A stretch of 64,000 nt of DNA from Nitriliruptoraceae bacterium (GTDB lineage: Bacteria > Actinomycetota > Nitriliruptoria > Nitriliruptorales > Nitriliruptoraceae): the NCBI GenBank assembly GCA_003565155.1, contig PXDB01000040.1:62001-126000 (forward strand). The letters are read 5' to 3'. The notes beneath the pieces are model-generated. The model was not told where the DNA came from, ran no database searches, and saw only the letters and a program-made list of their open reading frames with translations. Shown here in pieces: positions 43,642 to 53,105 of the stretch (position 1 is its first letter; each line of letters opens with the position of its first letter). The position numbers and the translations under genes are program-made.

Positions 43642-45231
43642 TCAGGCGCGGCGCGCCGGTGGCAGCGGTGCGTCACCGTGGGCGACCCGGCCCTGGACCA
43701 GGGTGAGCGCACACCGGCTCCCGCGGGGATCGTCCGCGGCGTAGGGGTCACCCTCGAAGGCGACCAGGTCGGCCCGCATGCCCGCCCGCACCGTCCCGGC
43801 GTAGCGTTCCTGCCGGGCCGCGCTGCGCCCTCCGAGGGTGGACATGGAGATCGCCTCCATCCGACCCACCGCGTGGACGGCCTCCGCGTGGTGCTCCGCG
43901 GCGTGCACGGTCTCCCAGGGATCCATGGTGGTCACGCTGGCGTCGGAGCCGAAGGCGATGCCGATCCCGCGGTCGGCCATCGCACGGAAGGCGTTGACCC
44001 ACCGGACCCGGTCCGGGCCGAGCCGAGCGGCGAACATGCCACCGACGCCGCCCCACCGGGCCTGGGTGTTCGGCTGGGCGGAGACCAGCAGCCCCAGATC
44101 GGCGATGTCGTCCAGCAGCTCGGGGGTGACCACCTCGGCGTGCTCGATGCGGTGCCGGCCCCGGGCGATCACGTCCTGGTCACCGGAGACCGCCAGCTCC
44201 CGCTCCACCCTGCGCCAGCAGCGTACGACCTGGCTCAGCGCGGCATCACCGACGGCGTGGACACCCGTCTGCAGGCCGGCGCGGGTGGCGTCGAGGAACC
44301 AGCGGGTGAGGCTCTCGTCGTCGTACTCCAGGTGGCCCTGCGCGCTGGGCTCGTCGCTGTAGGGTGCGTGCAGCGCCGCGGTGTGTGCGCCGAGGGAGCC
44401 GTCGAGGAGCAGGTCCCCACCGACGGCGCGCAGATCGCGCTCCAGGGGTACCTCCAGCTCCATGGAGCTCCAGTAGGGCAGCACCTCGACGGGCCAGCTG
44501 CCCTCCAGCCAGGCGTCGAAGTCGGCGAGGCCCATGATGTCGGGCCCGCCCATCTCGTGGACCGAGGCCACCCCCAGAGCGGCGGCCTGCGCCGCCGCGG
44601 TCTCACGGGCGGCCGACAGCTCCGCCTCGCTCATCGACGCGACCGCCCACCTGCGCAGGATGTGGTTCGCCTCCCGACGTAAGACCCCGGTGGGCTGGCC
44701 GTCGACGAGCTCCACGCCCTCCGCCCGGGCCAGCGGGGCCGCCGCGAGCGTGCTGCGGTCGATCAGCCCCGCATGGCCGTCCACACGGGACAGGTAGACG
44801 GCCTGGCCGGAGCTCGCCTGTGCCAGCTCGTCCGGGTCGGGGAGTCGGTCGGGGAAGCGGTGCGGATCGAGCCCGTGGCCCCAGATGACCCGCCCGGTGT
44901 GCTGACCGGCGTAGGTGGCGACCGCGCGCAGCAGCTCCGCGCTGGAGGTCACGCCGGTGAGGTCCAGCCCCCGCAGGCTCAGGCCGGTCATCGTCAGGTG
45001 GGCGTGGGCGTCCACGAAGGCGGGTCCGAGCACGCACCCGTCGAGGTCGATGCGCGACTGGTGCGGTGGTGCGTGGTCGAGGTCGTCGCCGACCCACACC
45101 ACCCGGCTGCCCCGCACCACCACCGCGCGCGCGGCGGTGCGACCACGGCCGAGGGTGACCACCCGATCCGCGGTGAGCAGGGTGCCCCGTGGTGCGGCCG
45201 TCGGTGGTCGGGTGGAGGCAGCCACCGCCAT
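43642..45231 (-). CDS. Amidohydrolase family protein (YtcJ-like)
   Basis: 529 residues from ATG 45231; the frame is open to 45432, but the extra 67 residues are low-complexity and neither start has a good ribosome binding site. Amidohydrolase_3 pattern: metal-binding FVDAHAHLTMTG, VIWGHGLDPHRFPD, LDGSLGAHTAALHAPY, TGVHAVGDAALSQV, HRIEHAEVV, and FGSDASVTTMDPWETVHAA. It hydrolyses a C-N bond in an unknown substrate. No signal peptide. Confidence 0.85.
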   Translation of the reverse strand: MAVAASTRPPTAAPRGTLLTADRVVTLGRGRTAARAVVVRGSRVVWVGDDLDHAPPHQSRIDLDGCVLGPAFVDAHAHLTMTGLSLRGLDLTGVTSSAELLRAVATYAGQHTGRVIWGHGLDPHRFPDRLPDPDELAQASSGQAVYLSRVDGHAGLIDRSTLAAAPLARAEGVELVDGQPTGVLRREANHILRRWAVASMSEAELSAARETAAAQAAALGVASVHEMGGPDIMGLADFDAWLEGSWPVEVLPYWSSMELEVPLERDLRAVGGDLLLDGSLGAHTAALHAPYSDEPSAQGHLEYDDESLTRWFLDATRAGLQTGVHAVGDAALSQVVRCWRRVERELAVSGDQDVIARGRHRIEHAEVVTPELLDDIADLGLLVSAQPNTQARWGGVGGMFAARLGPDRVRWVNAFRAMADRGIGIAFGSDASVTTMDPWETVHAAEHHAEAVHAVGRMEAISMSTLGGRSAARQERYAGTVRAGMRADLVAFEGDPYAADDPRGSRCALTLVQGRVAHGDAPLPPARRA

Positions 45232-45512
45232 GGTCGTGGGCGTGCCCGTCACCGGAGCCGCCGCCGCGCCGAGGTCCACGGCGCGCGCACCGAGCGGTTG
45301 GACGTCCGGAGCTGCGGCGACACCCGGCCGCGATGCGTGGGTGGCGTCAACGACCGGAGGACGACCGCCCCCGATGCCAGGACCTGCGGCACACGACCCG
45401 GCTCCCACCGTGTCCTCCGTCCCGTCGTCCATCCCGGTGGCGTTGCTGTCGCCGACCGGCCGACGGATGGGAGGTCTACCACGTCGGTAGGAGGAACTCC
45501 ACCACCTGCTAC

Positions 45513-45887
45513 TCAGACCGTGGCGGAGACCCCGATGCTGAACAGCACCAGCAGGAAGCTCGTGGCGAACAACCCCAGGGCCGTCAGGGTCCGTCGCCGC
45601 GCAACGGGGACGTACCGGTACTCGTCCACCATCGCCTGCACGGCGGTGACGAAGGCCGCGAGGACGCAGCTCGCGGCGGAGAGCACCAGGAGGACGGCCA
45701 GTCCTCCGGCGCCCCCCATCCCCGCGGGGGCGAGCACGGCGATCGCCAGCACCCCGATCAGCGGCCCCGCCAGCGCCACCCGCCGGCTGACCCGGAGCCG
45801 TCGGCGATCGTGGTCGGTGACGACGCGCCGATCCGGTGGGTGTCGCTGGGGACGGTCACGACCGCCCGCCGCTCCATCCCCGCTCAC
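45513..45887 (-). CDS. Small three-helix membrane protein
   Basis: 124 residues. The GTG at 45887 overlaps the acyl-CoA dehydrogenase stop as GTGA. Arg/His-rich cytoplasmic N-terminus, then three membrane segments (VALAGPLIGVLAIAVLA, LAVLLVLSAASCVLAAFVTA, LTALGLFATSFLLVLFSIG) with a charged loop DEYRYVPVARRR. No recognised family. Confidence 0.65.
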   Translation of the reverse strand: MSGDGAAGGRDRPQRHPPDRRVVTDHDRRRLRVSRRVALAGPLIGVLAIAVLAPAGMGGAGGLAVLLVLSAASCVLAAFVTAVQAMVDEYRYVPVARRRTLTALGLFATSFLLVLFSIGVSATV

Positions 45888-47080
45888 CGCACCCCGTCCA
45901 GGAGGTGCCGGGCGATCACCACGCGCTGGATCTGGTTGGTCCCCTCCAGGATCTGGAGGACCTTGGCCTCCCGCAGGAAGCGTTCCGCCGCCACCTCGCG
46001 GGTGTAGCCGATCCCGCCGAGCACCTGCACGGCGTCGGAGGTGGTCTGCATCGCGGCGTCGGTGGCGGCCAGCTTGCTCATCGCCGCGGCCTGGGAGATC
46101 GCGGCGGCATCGGGGTGGCCGTCGAGCCGCGGTGCCCGCGCGCCCGTAGCGGCGGCCCGGTCGCGCAGGCCGGCGGCCGCCAGGGTGAGCTGCCGGGCGG
46201 CTTCGGTCCGGGTGGCCATGTCGGCGAGCAGGAAGCCGACGCCCTGGAAGTCGCCGATCGCGCGGCCGAACTGCTGCCGGGTGCCGGCGTACTCCCGGGC
46301 GAGATCGAGGGCGGCGGCGGCGAGCCCGACCGCGCAGGCGGCGATCCCGAGGCGGCCGCCGTCCAGGGCGGCCATCGCGATGGCGAAGCCGCGGCCCTCC
46401 ACCCCGCCCAGCAGTCTCGCGACGGGAACCGGCGCGTCGTCGAGGTGGAGTTGGGCCGTCGGCGAGGCGGCCAGCCCCATCTTGCGCTCCGGCGTGCCGA
46501 CCGTCAGCCCGGGCTGATCCGCGTCCACCACGAAGGCGCTGATCCCGGCTGCGCCGGGCTCGCCGGTGCGCGCCATCACCACGTAGCGATCGGCGACACC
46601 GCCGTGGGTCACCCAGGCCTTGGTGCCGGTGAGGCGGTAGTGGTCGCCGTCGCGGCGGGCCCGGGTGGCCAAGGCGGCCGCGTCGGAGCCCGATCCCGGC
46701 TCGGACAGGGCGTAGGCACCGAGTCGCCGTCCGCTGACCAGATCCGGGGCCAGGGCCGCCCGCTGCTGCGGGGTCGCGAAGGTGGTGACCGCCCAGGTCG
46801 CGAGGTGGTGGACGCTCATGCCCATCCCGACGGCCAGGGACGCGCGCGCCAGCTCCTCCAGCACCAGCAGGGTGCAGCGCACGGGTGCCTGACCGCCGCC
46901 GAGGTCAGCGGGGAAGGGCAGGCCGGCGACACCCATGGCGGCCAACTCGTCGAACACCTCACGCGGGAAACGGGCGGCCTCCTCGTCGGCGGCCGCGCGC
47001 GGTGCGATCCGCGTCCGGGCGAGGTCGGCGACCACCTCGAGGAGGGCGGCCTCCTCGTCGCTGACGGCGTGCAGGCTCAC
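45884..47080 (-). CDS. Acyl-CoA dehydrogenase
   Basis: 398 residues. The GTG at 47080 overlaps the acetyltransferase stop as GTGA. The three-domain fold is complete: MGVAGLPFPADLGG, the FAD/substrate loop YALSEPGSGSDAAALAT, KAWVTHGGVADRYVVMART, FGRAIGDFQGVGFLLADM, VQVLGGIGYTREVAAERFLR, and the catalytic Glu in ILEGTNQIQRVVIARHLL. It oxidises an acyl-CoA using FAD; chain-length preference is unknown. Confidence 0.93.
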   Translation of the reverse strand: MSLHAVSDEEAALLEVVADLARTRIAPRAAADEEAARFPREVFDELAAMGVAGLPFPADLGGGQAPVRCTLLVLEELARASLAVGMGMSVHHLATWAVTTFATPQQRAALAPDLVSGRRLGAYALSEPGSGSDAAALATRARRDGDHYRLTGTKAWVTHGGVADRYVVMARTGEPGAAGISAFVVDADQPGLTVGTPERKMGLAASPTAQLHLDDAPVPVARLLGGVEGRGFAIAMAALDGGRLGIAACAVGLAAAALDLAREYAGTRQQFGRAIGDFQGVGFLLADMATRTEAARQLTLAAAGLRDRAAATGARAPRLDGHPDAAAISQAAAMSKLAATDAAMQTTSDAVQVLGGIGYTREVAAERFLREAKVLQILEGTNQIQRVVIARHLLDGVR

Positions 47081-47517
47081 GTCGGGCGGTGTTCGGTGGG
47101 GGTCAGGGACATCAGGACCCGTCGGGGCTGGTAGCCGAGCGCCTCCAGGAAACGGCGTCCGCCCTCGTTGTCGGCGGCGACGGAGATCTCCACCACCGGC
47201 ACCCGTGTGTCCTCCGCCCACGCCTGGATCGCGGTGATCAGCGCCTCCCCGGCGCCGCGCCGGCGCGCGGTCGGACGGGCGAACACCGGTCCGATGGTGC
47301 ACCCCGCCGGCCGCAGCGTGCCGGCGGCGTAGCCGAGCGGCGTCCCGTCGGCGTCGCTGGCCAACCAGAAGATGCCGCCCTGGGGCAGCGGTGGGTCGGG
47401 GAGCGCTTCGGGGTCGGACTCCTGCTCCGCCCGGTACTCCACGGCAAGGGGGCGGATCTCCTCGATCCGTGCCCGCCGTACCGTGATCTGCTGCTGGTCC
47501 GTCGTGTCCTCGCTCAC
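47077..47517 (-). CDS. GNAT family N-acetyltransferase
   Basis: 146 residues. GTG at 47517 after GGGAG; an ATG at 47550 has no site. GNAT core: strand-turn WLASDADGTPLGYAAGTLRP, the acetyl-CoA loop PVFARPTARRRGAGEALITA (RRRGAG), EISVAADNEGGRRFLEALGY. Substrate unknown. Coupled to the acyl-CoA dehydrogenase gene downstream. Confidence 0.88.
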   Translation of the reverse strand: MSEDTTDQQQITVRRARIEEIRPLAVEYRAEQESDPEALPDPPLPQGGIFWLASDADGTPLGYAAGTLRPAGCTIGPVFARPTARRRGAGEALITAIQAWAEDTRVPVVEISVAADNEGGRRFLEALGYQPRRVLMSLTPTEHRPT

Positions 47518-47575
47518 CGTCTGCTCCCTGTCCGCCGTCCCCGGTCCCATGTCCCGGGGCGGCTCCCGTGGCTGT

Positions 47576-48670
47576 TCACCCCGCCAGCAGCACCGTCCGC
47601 GGTCGGTGGTTGACGCGTTCCGCCCCGTCCTCGGTCACCAGGACGATGTCCTCGATCCGTGCCCCGTACCGGTCGGGGACGTAGATCCCCGGTTCCACGG
47701 AGAAGGCCATGCCCTGGGCGAGGAGCTCCTCGTTCCCGCCCACGATGTAGGGGTCCTCGTGCACGTCGACCCCGATGCCGTGACCCGTGCGGTGGATGAA
47801 CCGTTCGCCGTAGCCCGCGGCACTGATGACGTCGCGGGCCGCGGCGTCGATGGCGGCCGCCGGCACGCCCGGGGCGACGGCGCGCACGGCGGTGTCCTGG
47901 GCCTGCTCGAGGACGGCGTGGAGCTCCGCGTAGCCGGCGGGAAGGTGCTCCACGGCGTAGTTACGGGTCATGTCCGAGCAGTAGCCGTCCTTCACCCCAC
48001 CGATGTCCACGACCACCGCGTCACCGGGCGCGAGCACCCGGTCGCTGACGGCGTGGTGCGGGGAGGCGCCGTTCGGTCCGGAGCCCACGATGATGAAGGC
48101 CACCTCGTCGTGCTCGGACAGGATCAGCTCACCGAGGTCGCGGGCCACCTCTGCCTCGGTGCGTCCTGCCCGCAGCAGCCCCGGCACCTCGGCGTGGACG
48201 CGGTCGATGGCGGCCCCCACGGCGCGCAGGGCCACGAGCTCCGCAGGGTCCTTGCGGATCCGGAGCGCACGGAGCACCGGGCCACCGGAGCGGAACCCCG
48301 TGCCGGGCAGCGCCTCCTGGAGGGCCAGCGTGAACACGGAGAACAGCCGGTCCGACACCGCGACCGCCCCCGGTGCTGCCGGGTCCGTGAGCTCCCGGGC
48401 GACCAGCGCCACCGGGTCCTCGGTCTCGTCCCAGCTGCGCAGCTCGACGAGCTGATCGGCGCCGGACGCGCGCGCGGCGGGCGCCTCCAACTCCGGCACC
48501 AGCAGCCACGGGTCGCCCTCGCCGGGCAGGACGAGCAGGGTGAGCCGCTCCATGGCGTGGGCGTCGTAGCCCACCAGGTAGCGCAGGTCCGCCGAGGGCC
48601 CGACGAGCAGCGCGTCCAGCCCGTGGGACCGGACGGCTGCCTGCGCCGCATCCAGACGTCGCCGATCCAT
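47576..48670 (-). CDS. M24 family aminopeptidase (Xaa-Pro dipeptidase-like)
   Basis: 364 residues; ATG at 48670 after GAGGAGGCGAGG. The N-terminal domain has LRYLVGYDAHAMERLTLLVL. The C-terminal pita-bread domain keeps all five metal ligands: D222 (VVVDIGG), D233 (YCSDMTRNY), H297 (IHRTGHGIGVDVHEDPYIV), E326 (AFSVEPGIYVP) and E340 (ARIEDIVLV). It removes dipeptides or N-terminal residues before Pro. In mycobacteria a similar gene lies near helY and a 5'-3' exonuclease; here the gene for the lipid kinase lies between it and helY. Confidence 0.92.
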   Translation of the reverse strand: MDRRRLDAAQAAVRSHGLDALLVGPSADLRYLVGYDAHAMERLTLLVLPGEGDPWLLVPELEAPAARASGADQLVELRSWDETEDPVALVARELTDPAAPGAVAVSDRLFSVFTLALQEALPGTGFRSGGPVLRALRIRKDPAELVALRAVGAAIDRVHAEVPGLLRAGRTEAEVARDLGELILSEHDEVAFIIVGSGPNGASPHHAVSDRVLAPGDAVVVDIGGVKDGYCSDMTRNYAVEHLPAGYAELHAVLEQAQDTAVRAVAPGVPAAAIDAAARDVISAAGYGERFIHRTGHGIGVDVHEDPYIVGGNEELLAQGMAFSVEPGIYVPDRYGARIEDIVLVTEDGAERVNHRPRTVLLAG

Positions 48671-48699
48671 CCTCGCCTCCTCGCCGGTGATGCTAACCC

Positions 48700-49623
48700 T
48701 CACAGCTTGAAGTGCAGCAGGTGGGGCAGCACGTCGAAGCTCGCCGGTGCAGTGCCGAGGTACTCCCCGTCGGCCTCCACGTCCACCGGCCGGGCGGTGG
48801 TGACCTCGACCCGGCGCGAGCGCCACTCCCGGACGTCCGAGCGCGCGAGGTGCCGGCCGGAGCGCAGCTGTGGCTGGGCCCGGATGACGTCCACGGGGTG
48901 CCCACCCCAGGACTGCACGTTCAACGAGCCGTCGGTGGGCAGCGCCCGCGGCGCGACCTTCAGGCCGGAGCCGAAGAACTGCCCGTTGGCCACCACCACG
49001 TTGCACACCGGCTCCCGCGTGGTGCCGCCGTCCACCTCGACGGTGGTGTCGACCCGGTGGAAGCGTGGGACGGCGCCGACGATCGCCGCGGCGTAGCGCA
49101 CCTGCCCGACGCGGCGCGGGAGCTGGTTGGCCAGCCGGGTCACCGAGGCGCCGTAGCCGACCTCGGCCACGTTGGCGAACACGCGCACCAGCGGTGCACC
49201 GTCCGGCCCGGTGCACCGCACCCGGCCGAGGTCGATGCGGGTCGTGTCATCGGTGGCGAGGTGGCGGGCAAGCACCTCGGGCGGCCGATCCAGGCCGAAG
49301 GTGCGCAGCAGGTCGCACCCGCTGCCGCCGGCCACCACGCCGAGCACCGGATCGTCACCACGCGGCATCCCGGTCTCCGCGTCGACCATGCCGTTGACGA
49401 CCTCGTGCACGGTGCCGTCACCACCCACGGCGATCAGGTAGCGCCGACCGCCCTCGATCGCCTCGCGTGCCAACTCGCTGGCGTGGCCCCTGGCGGCCGT
49501 GGCAACCACCTCCGGCTCGATCCCGTGCACGCGCAGGCTGGAGACCAGGCGGGCGAGCACCGTGCCGTCGGCCCGCCCCGCCGAGGGGTTGGCGATCACC
49601 AGGGGGGCACCGAGGGAGCTCAC
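48700..49623 (-). CDS. Diacylglycerol/lipid kinase family protein
   Basis: 307 residues. GTG at 49623, 1 nt after the helY stop. DAGK catalytic fold: LVIANPSAGRADGTVLARLV, the nucleotide-binding IAVGGDGTVHEVVNGMVDAE (GGDGT at 67-71), VLGVVAGGSGCDLLRTFGLD in place of the usual GT(A/G)ND, and the beta-rich C-terminal domain (GQFFGSGLKVAPRALPTDG, then VDVEADGEYLGTAP). It phosphorylates a membrane lipid, perhaps diacylglycerol. The usual Asn of the GTxND loop is replaced by Cys-Asp. Confidence 0.9.
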   Translation of the reverse strand: MSSLGAPLVIANPSAGRADGTVLARLVSSLRVHGIEPEVVATAARGHASELAREAIEGGRRYLIAVGGDGTVHEVVNGMVDAETGMPRGDDPVLGVVAGGSGCDLLRTFGLDRPPEVLARHLATDDTTRIDLGRVRCTGPDGAPLVRVFANVAEVGYGASVTRLANQLPRRVGQVRYAAAIVGAVPRFHRVDTTVEVDGGTTREPVCNVVVANGQFFGSGLKVAPRALPTDGSLNVQSWGGHPVDVIRAQPQLRSGRHLARSDVREWRSRRVEVTTARPVDVEADGEYLGTAPASFDVLPHLLHFKL

Positions 49624-49624
49624 C

Positions 49625-52372
49625 TCACGCCTCGACGATCCCGCGCCGCAACGCCTCCACCGCCGCGTGGGCCCGGGGACCGACGGGGTCGTGGGCGACG
49701 CCGCGCAGCTGCCCGGCGAGATCTGCGACCTGCTTGACCATCCGCACGAAGTCCCCACCGGTGATGTCGAGGGTGCCGAGCGCCGTGTCCAGGTCGGCGC
49801 CCGCAGCCCAACGGTAGGCGGGGGCGACGAAGCCCGCGTCGAGCTCCCGAAGGATCGTGCGCAGCCCGGCCGCGCGTTCCTTGGCCCGCAGTTCCTCGGC
49901 AAGGTCGAGGACGGCCTCCGTCGCCTCCTCCAGGGCGAAGGTGGGCAGCACCGCGTGCGCCGTGGGCTCCCCGCCCCGGGGCTCGTAGAGCAGCAGCCCG
50001 GCGATGCCGGCGAGTTCCTCCGGTGTGAGGTCGTCGAGGAGACCCCGACGGACCGCCTCGGCGACCAGCAGATCGACCTCGCAGTAGACGCCCGCCAGCC
50101 GTAGCCCCTCCGCTGTCGGCGCGGGTGTGGCGTCCACGTAGCCGAGGTCGGTGAGCACATCCAGGATCCGGTGGAGCTGGCGGACCAGGGAGCCCGTCGC
50201 GCGACGTACCTCGCTGCGCAGGCCCTCGGCCTGGTCCAGCAGCTCGTCGGCGCGGTGCTGCCACCGCTCGTGGTCGGTGCGGTCCGGGCAGTGGTGGCAG
50301 GGGTGTGCGCGGAGCTGGTCGCGCAGGGCCACCACCGCCTCGCTCGGGCCGGCGCGCGCCTGCGGCGTGACCGGCGGTACGTCGTCGGGTGCCACCCAGG
50401 GCGGGTCGAGGGCGCGCAGCCGTCCGGCGATGTCCTTGCGGTACTCCTGCTGGCGGGGGTTGCCGCGCCCCGGCAGGCGGATGCGCTCCACGGGCTCGGG
50501 GACCCGGTCCAGCTCCCGGGGGCCGACCTTGGTCAGCGAGCGCTCGTCGGTGACCACCTGCGCGATGGGGGTGCCCTTGCGGGTGAGGTGCACCCCCACC
50601 ACCGCCACCAGACCGCGACGCCCCGCCCAGGGCAGATGGAGCACGTCGCCGGGTTCCAGGCCGGCGATACCGTCGCGCAACGCCCGGTCCACGGCGTCGC
50701 GACGCTCCCGCGCCTCCCGCTTCTCGCGCTGCGACACCTCTCGCCGCAGGGCCCAGTACGCGGCCCAGTCGCCCCGCTCGCAGTGGAGGTGACGGCTGTA
50801 GCCGGCGATGCCCGCTTCGAGCTCGGCGAGGCGTTCGCTCTTGGTGGCGACCCGCTGGTCGGCCTCGAACTGGGCGAAGGAGGCGCCGAGCAGCTCCTCG
50901 GCCTGGGCGAGGTCGTGGCGCCGCAGCAGGTTCACCGCCATGTTGTAGGACGGCTCGAAGGAGCTGCGCAGCGGGTAGGTGCGGGTCCCGACCAGGCCCG
51001 CCACGGTGCGGAAGTCGAGGTCACGCTGGTGCAGCACCACGGCGTGGCCGACCCGGTCGATGCCGCGCCGGCCGGCACGGCCGGTCAGCTGGGTGTACTC
51101 CCCCGGGGTCAGGAGCACGTGGGACTCGCCGTTCCACTTCTCGAGGCGTTCGAGCACCACGGTGCGGGCCGGCATGTTGATGCCGAGCGCCAGGGTCTCG
51201 GTGGCGGCGACCACCTTGAGCAGCCCCCGCTGGAACAGCACCTCCACGCACTCCTTGAAGGCCGGCACCATGCCGGCGTGGTGGGCGGCGATGCCGTCCA
51301 TGGCCCGGGCCCGGAAGGCGTCGAAGCCGAGCACGTCGAGGTCAGCCTGGGGCAGGTCCCCGAGCAGGGTGTCGACCAGGGCGGCGATCTCCGTGCGTTC
51401 CGCGGTGCTGGTCAGGCGCACCCCGGCACGTGCCAGCTGCGCCGCGGTGTCCTCGCACCCCTTGCGGGAGAACACGAAGAGGATGGCGGGCAGCCAGCTG
51501 CGGGCCGCGAGCTCCTCGGCGACCTCCGGGCGGCTCGGCCACCGCAGTCGGACCGAGGGACCCTGGCGCCGCCCCTTCTTCGACACCCGGTTGCGCTGCT
51601 GCGAGCGGCGTTCCAGCAGCACCACGTCGGGGTTGGGGACCCCGGCGAGCGCCTGGGAGGCCCGCTCACGGTGCTCCCGGGAGGCGTCACCCTTGCGTCC
51701 GGCCCGGAAGGTGTCGTAGATCCTGCCGTTGACGAAGTAGTGGTGGCGCAGCGGCACCGGCCGGGACTCCTCCAGGATCAGCTCGCACCCCTCCCCCGCC
51801 CGTCCCGGGCCGGCGCTGGAACGCACCTGGTCCAACCAGCTCCCGAACTGCTCGGCGTTGGAGACCGTGGCCGACAGCGACGCGAGCTGCACGGAGGCCG
51901 GCAGCTGCACGATCACCTCCTCCCACACCGCACCGCGGCTGCGGTCGGCGAGGTAGTGGACCTCGTCGAGGACCACGTGCCGCAGCCCGGTGAGGGTCCG
52001 CGAGGCCTCGTAGATCATGTTGCGCAGGACCTCGGTGGTCATCACCACCACGGGTGCGTCGCCGTTGACCGACCGGTCACCGGTCAGCAGCCCGACCTGC
52101 TCCGCCCCGTACCGCTGCACGAGGTCGCGGTACTTCTGGTTCGACAGCGCCTTGATCGGGGTGGTGTAGAAGGCCTTCCCGCCACGTTCCAGCGCGTCAT
52201 GGCACGCGAACTCCCCGACCACGGTCTTGCCGGCCCCCGTCGGCGCGGCCACCAGGACCGAGCGACCCCGGGCCAGGGCGTCGATCGCCTGCTCCTGGAA
52301 GGGGTCGGGGACGAAGCCGAGCGTCGCGGTGAAGCGCTGCACGCTGTGCAGGGCGTCGTCGGTGAGCTCCAC
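49625..52372 (-). CDS. helY: Ski2/Mtr4-like RNA helicase HelY
   Basis: 915 residues. The GTG at 52372 has CGAGG 4 nt upstream. DExH core: Q-motif FVPDPFQEQAIDAL, Walker A APTGAGKT (43-50), DEVH at 136-139 in VVLDEVHYLADRSRG, LSATVSN, HHAGMVPAFKECVEVLFQRG, ALGINMPARTVV, and QLTGRAGRRGIDRVGHAVVL. A DSHCT-like C-terminal domain is present (VRRGLLDDLTPEELAGIAGL). TAGGCT at 52416-52411 is a likely -10. It would unwind structured RNA or RNA-DNA. Next to tatC through one unknown membrane protein. Confidence 0.92.
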   Translation of the reverse strand: MELTDDALHSVQRFTATLGFVPDPFQEQAIDALARGRSVLVAAPTGAGKTVVGEFACHDALERGGKAFYTTPIKALSNQKYRDLVQRYGAEQVGLLTGDRSVNGDAPVVVMTTEVLRNMIYEASRTLTGLRHVVLDEVHYLADRSRGAVWEEVIVQLPASVQLASLSATVSNAEQFGSWLDQVRSSAGPGRAGEGCELILEESRPVPLRHHYFVNGRIYDTFRAGRKGDASREHRERASQALAGVPNPDVVLLERRSQQRNRVSKKGRRQGPSVRLRWPSRPEVAEELAARSWLPAILFVFSRKGCEDTAAQLARAGVRLTSTAERTEIAALVDTLLGDLPQADLDVLGFDAFRARAMDGIAAHHAGMVPAFKECVEVLFQRGLLKVVAATETLALGINMPARTVVLERLEKWNGESHVLLTPGEYTQLTGRAGRRGIDRVGHAVVLHQRDLDFRTVAGLVGTRTYPLRSSFEPSYNMAVNLLRRHDLAQAEELLGASFAQFEADQRVATKSERLAELEAGIAGYSRHLHCERGDWAAYWALRREVSQREKREARERRDAVDRALRDGIAGLEPGDVLHLPWAGRRGLVAVVGVHLTRKGTPIAQVVTDERSLTKVGPRELDRVPEPVERIRLPGRGNPRQQEYRKDIAGRLRALDPPWVAPDDVPPVTPQARAGPSEAVVALRDQLRAHPCHHCPDRTDHERWQHRADELLDQAEGLRSEVRRATGSLVRQLHRILDVLTDLGYVDATPAPTAEGLRLAGVYCEVDLLVAEAVRRGLLDDLTPEELAGIAGLLLYEPRGGEPTAHAVLPTFALEEATEAVLDLAEELRAKERAAGLRTILRELDAGFVAPAYRWAAGADLDTALGTLDITGGDFVRMVKQVADLAGQLRGVAHDPVGPRAHAAVEALRRGIVEA

Positions 52373-52445
52373 GGTGCCTCGCTGGCGTCGTTCGGATCGG
52401 GGCGTGGGCGAGCCTACGGGTTGGCCCGACCGCCTCGGTGCGGGC

Positions 52446-53105
52446 TCACCTGCGACCGTCGAAGAAGTCCCGGAGGGCCGGGAGGGGTCCGACGTCGGTG
52501 CGGGTGCCGTCCAGGTCGCTGGTCGAGGCGCGGGCACCTGCGGTCAGTTGCTCCGAGCGGGTCCGTAGGCGACCGACCTCGGTGGTCAGGTCGCGCCGGT
52601 GGAGCTCGTCCTCGACCTCGGCGGCGTGGCCGAGCACCTCGACGGCGTCGCGGGAGAGGGTGACCGCGGCGATCAGCTGGCGCTGGACGGAACGGGCCGT
52701 CGCGGGCACGTCCGCGGCGGCCAGGCGGACCACGGCGGCGTCGTAGGCGGTCAGCCACTCCTCGAGGTGCTCCTCCACCAGCGTCGGGTCGTCGTCGCGG
52801 CGCAGGCTGACCAGGGCCTCGCTGACCGCCACGCGATCCTCGGTGGAGGAGGTCCAGATCCCGTCGGCGTCGAGGGCCACGGGCAGCACCGTGGTCTCCA
52901 CCGCCTGGCGCGCCTCCGCGCCGCTTCCCGGCGCGGTCATCCGCCCGACGAAGCTGCCCAGCAGCACCGCCACCACGGCCACCGCCGTCAGGACGCCGAG
53001 GTTCCATCTTCGGGCCAGCAGGGCGAGACGGACCCGGCGGCGGCGCCGGCGCGCCTGACGTTCCGCCTCGTGTGCCTCGGGCGACGGCGGGTCGGTGGCG
53101 GTCAT
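52446..53105 (-). CDS. Hypothetical membrane-anchored protein between tatC and helY
   Basis: 219 residues. ATG at 53105 overlaps the tatC stop as ATGA. A basic N-terminus (RQARRRRRRVRLALLARR) precedes one membrane segment (NLGVLTAVAVVAVLLGSFVG), so type II topology with the remaining 165 residues outside. That part is helical and charged (VSEALVSLRRDDDPTLVEEH, LLIA-like LIAAVTLSRDAVEVLGHAAE). No known domain. Its coupling to tatC is notable. Confidence 0.7.
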   Translation of the reverse strand: MTATDPPSPEAHEAERQARRRRRRVRLALLARRWNLGVLTAVAVVAVLLGSFVGRMTAPGSGAEARQAVETTVLPVALDADGIWTSSTEDRVAVSEALVSLRRDDDPTLVEEHLEEWLTAYDAAVVRLAAADVPATARSVQRQLIAAVTLSRDAVEVLGHAAEVEDELHRRDLTTEVGRLRTRSEQLTAGARASTSDLDGTRTDVGPLPALRDFFDGRR

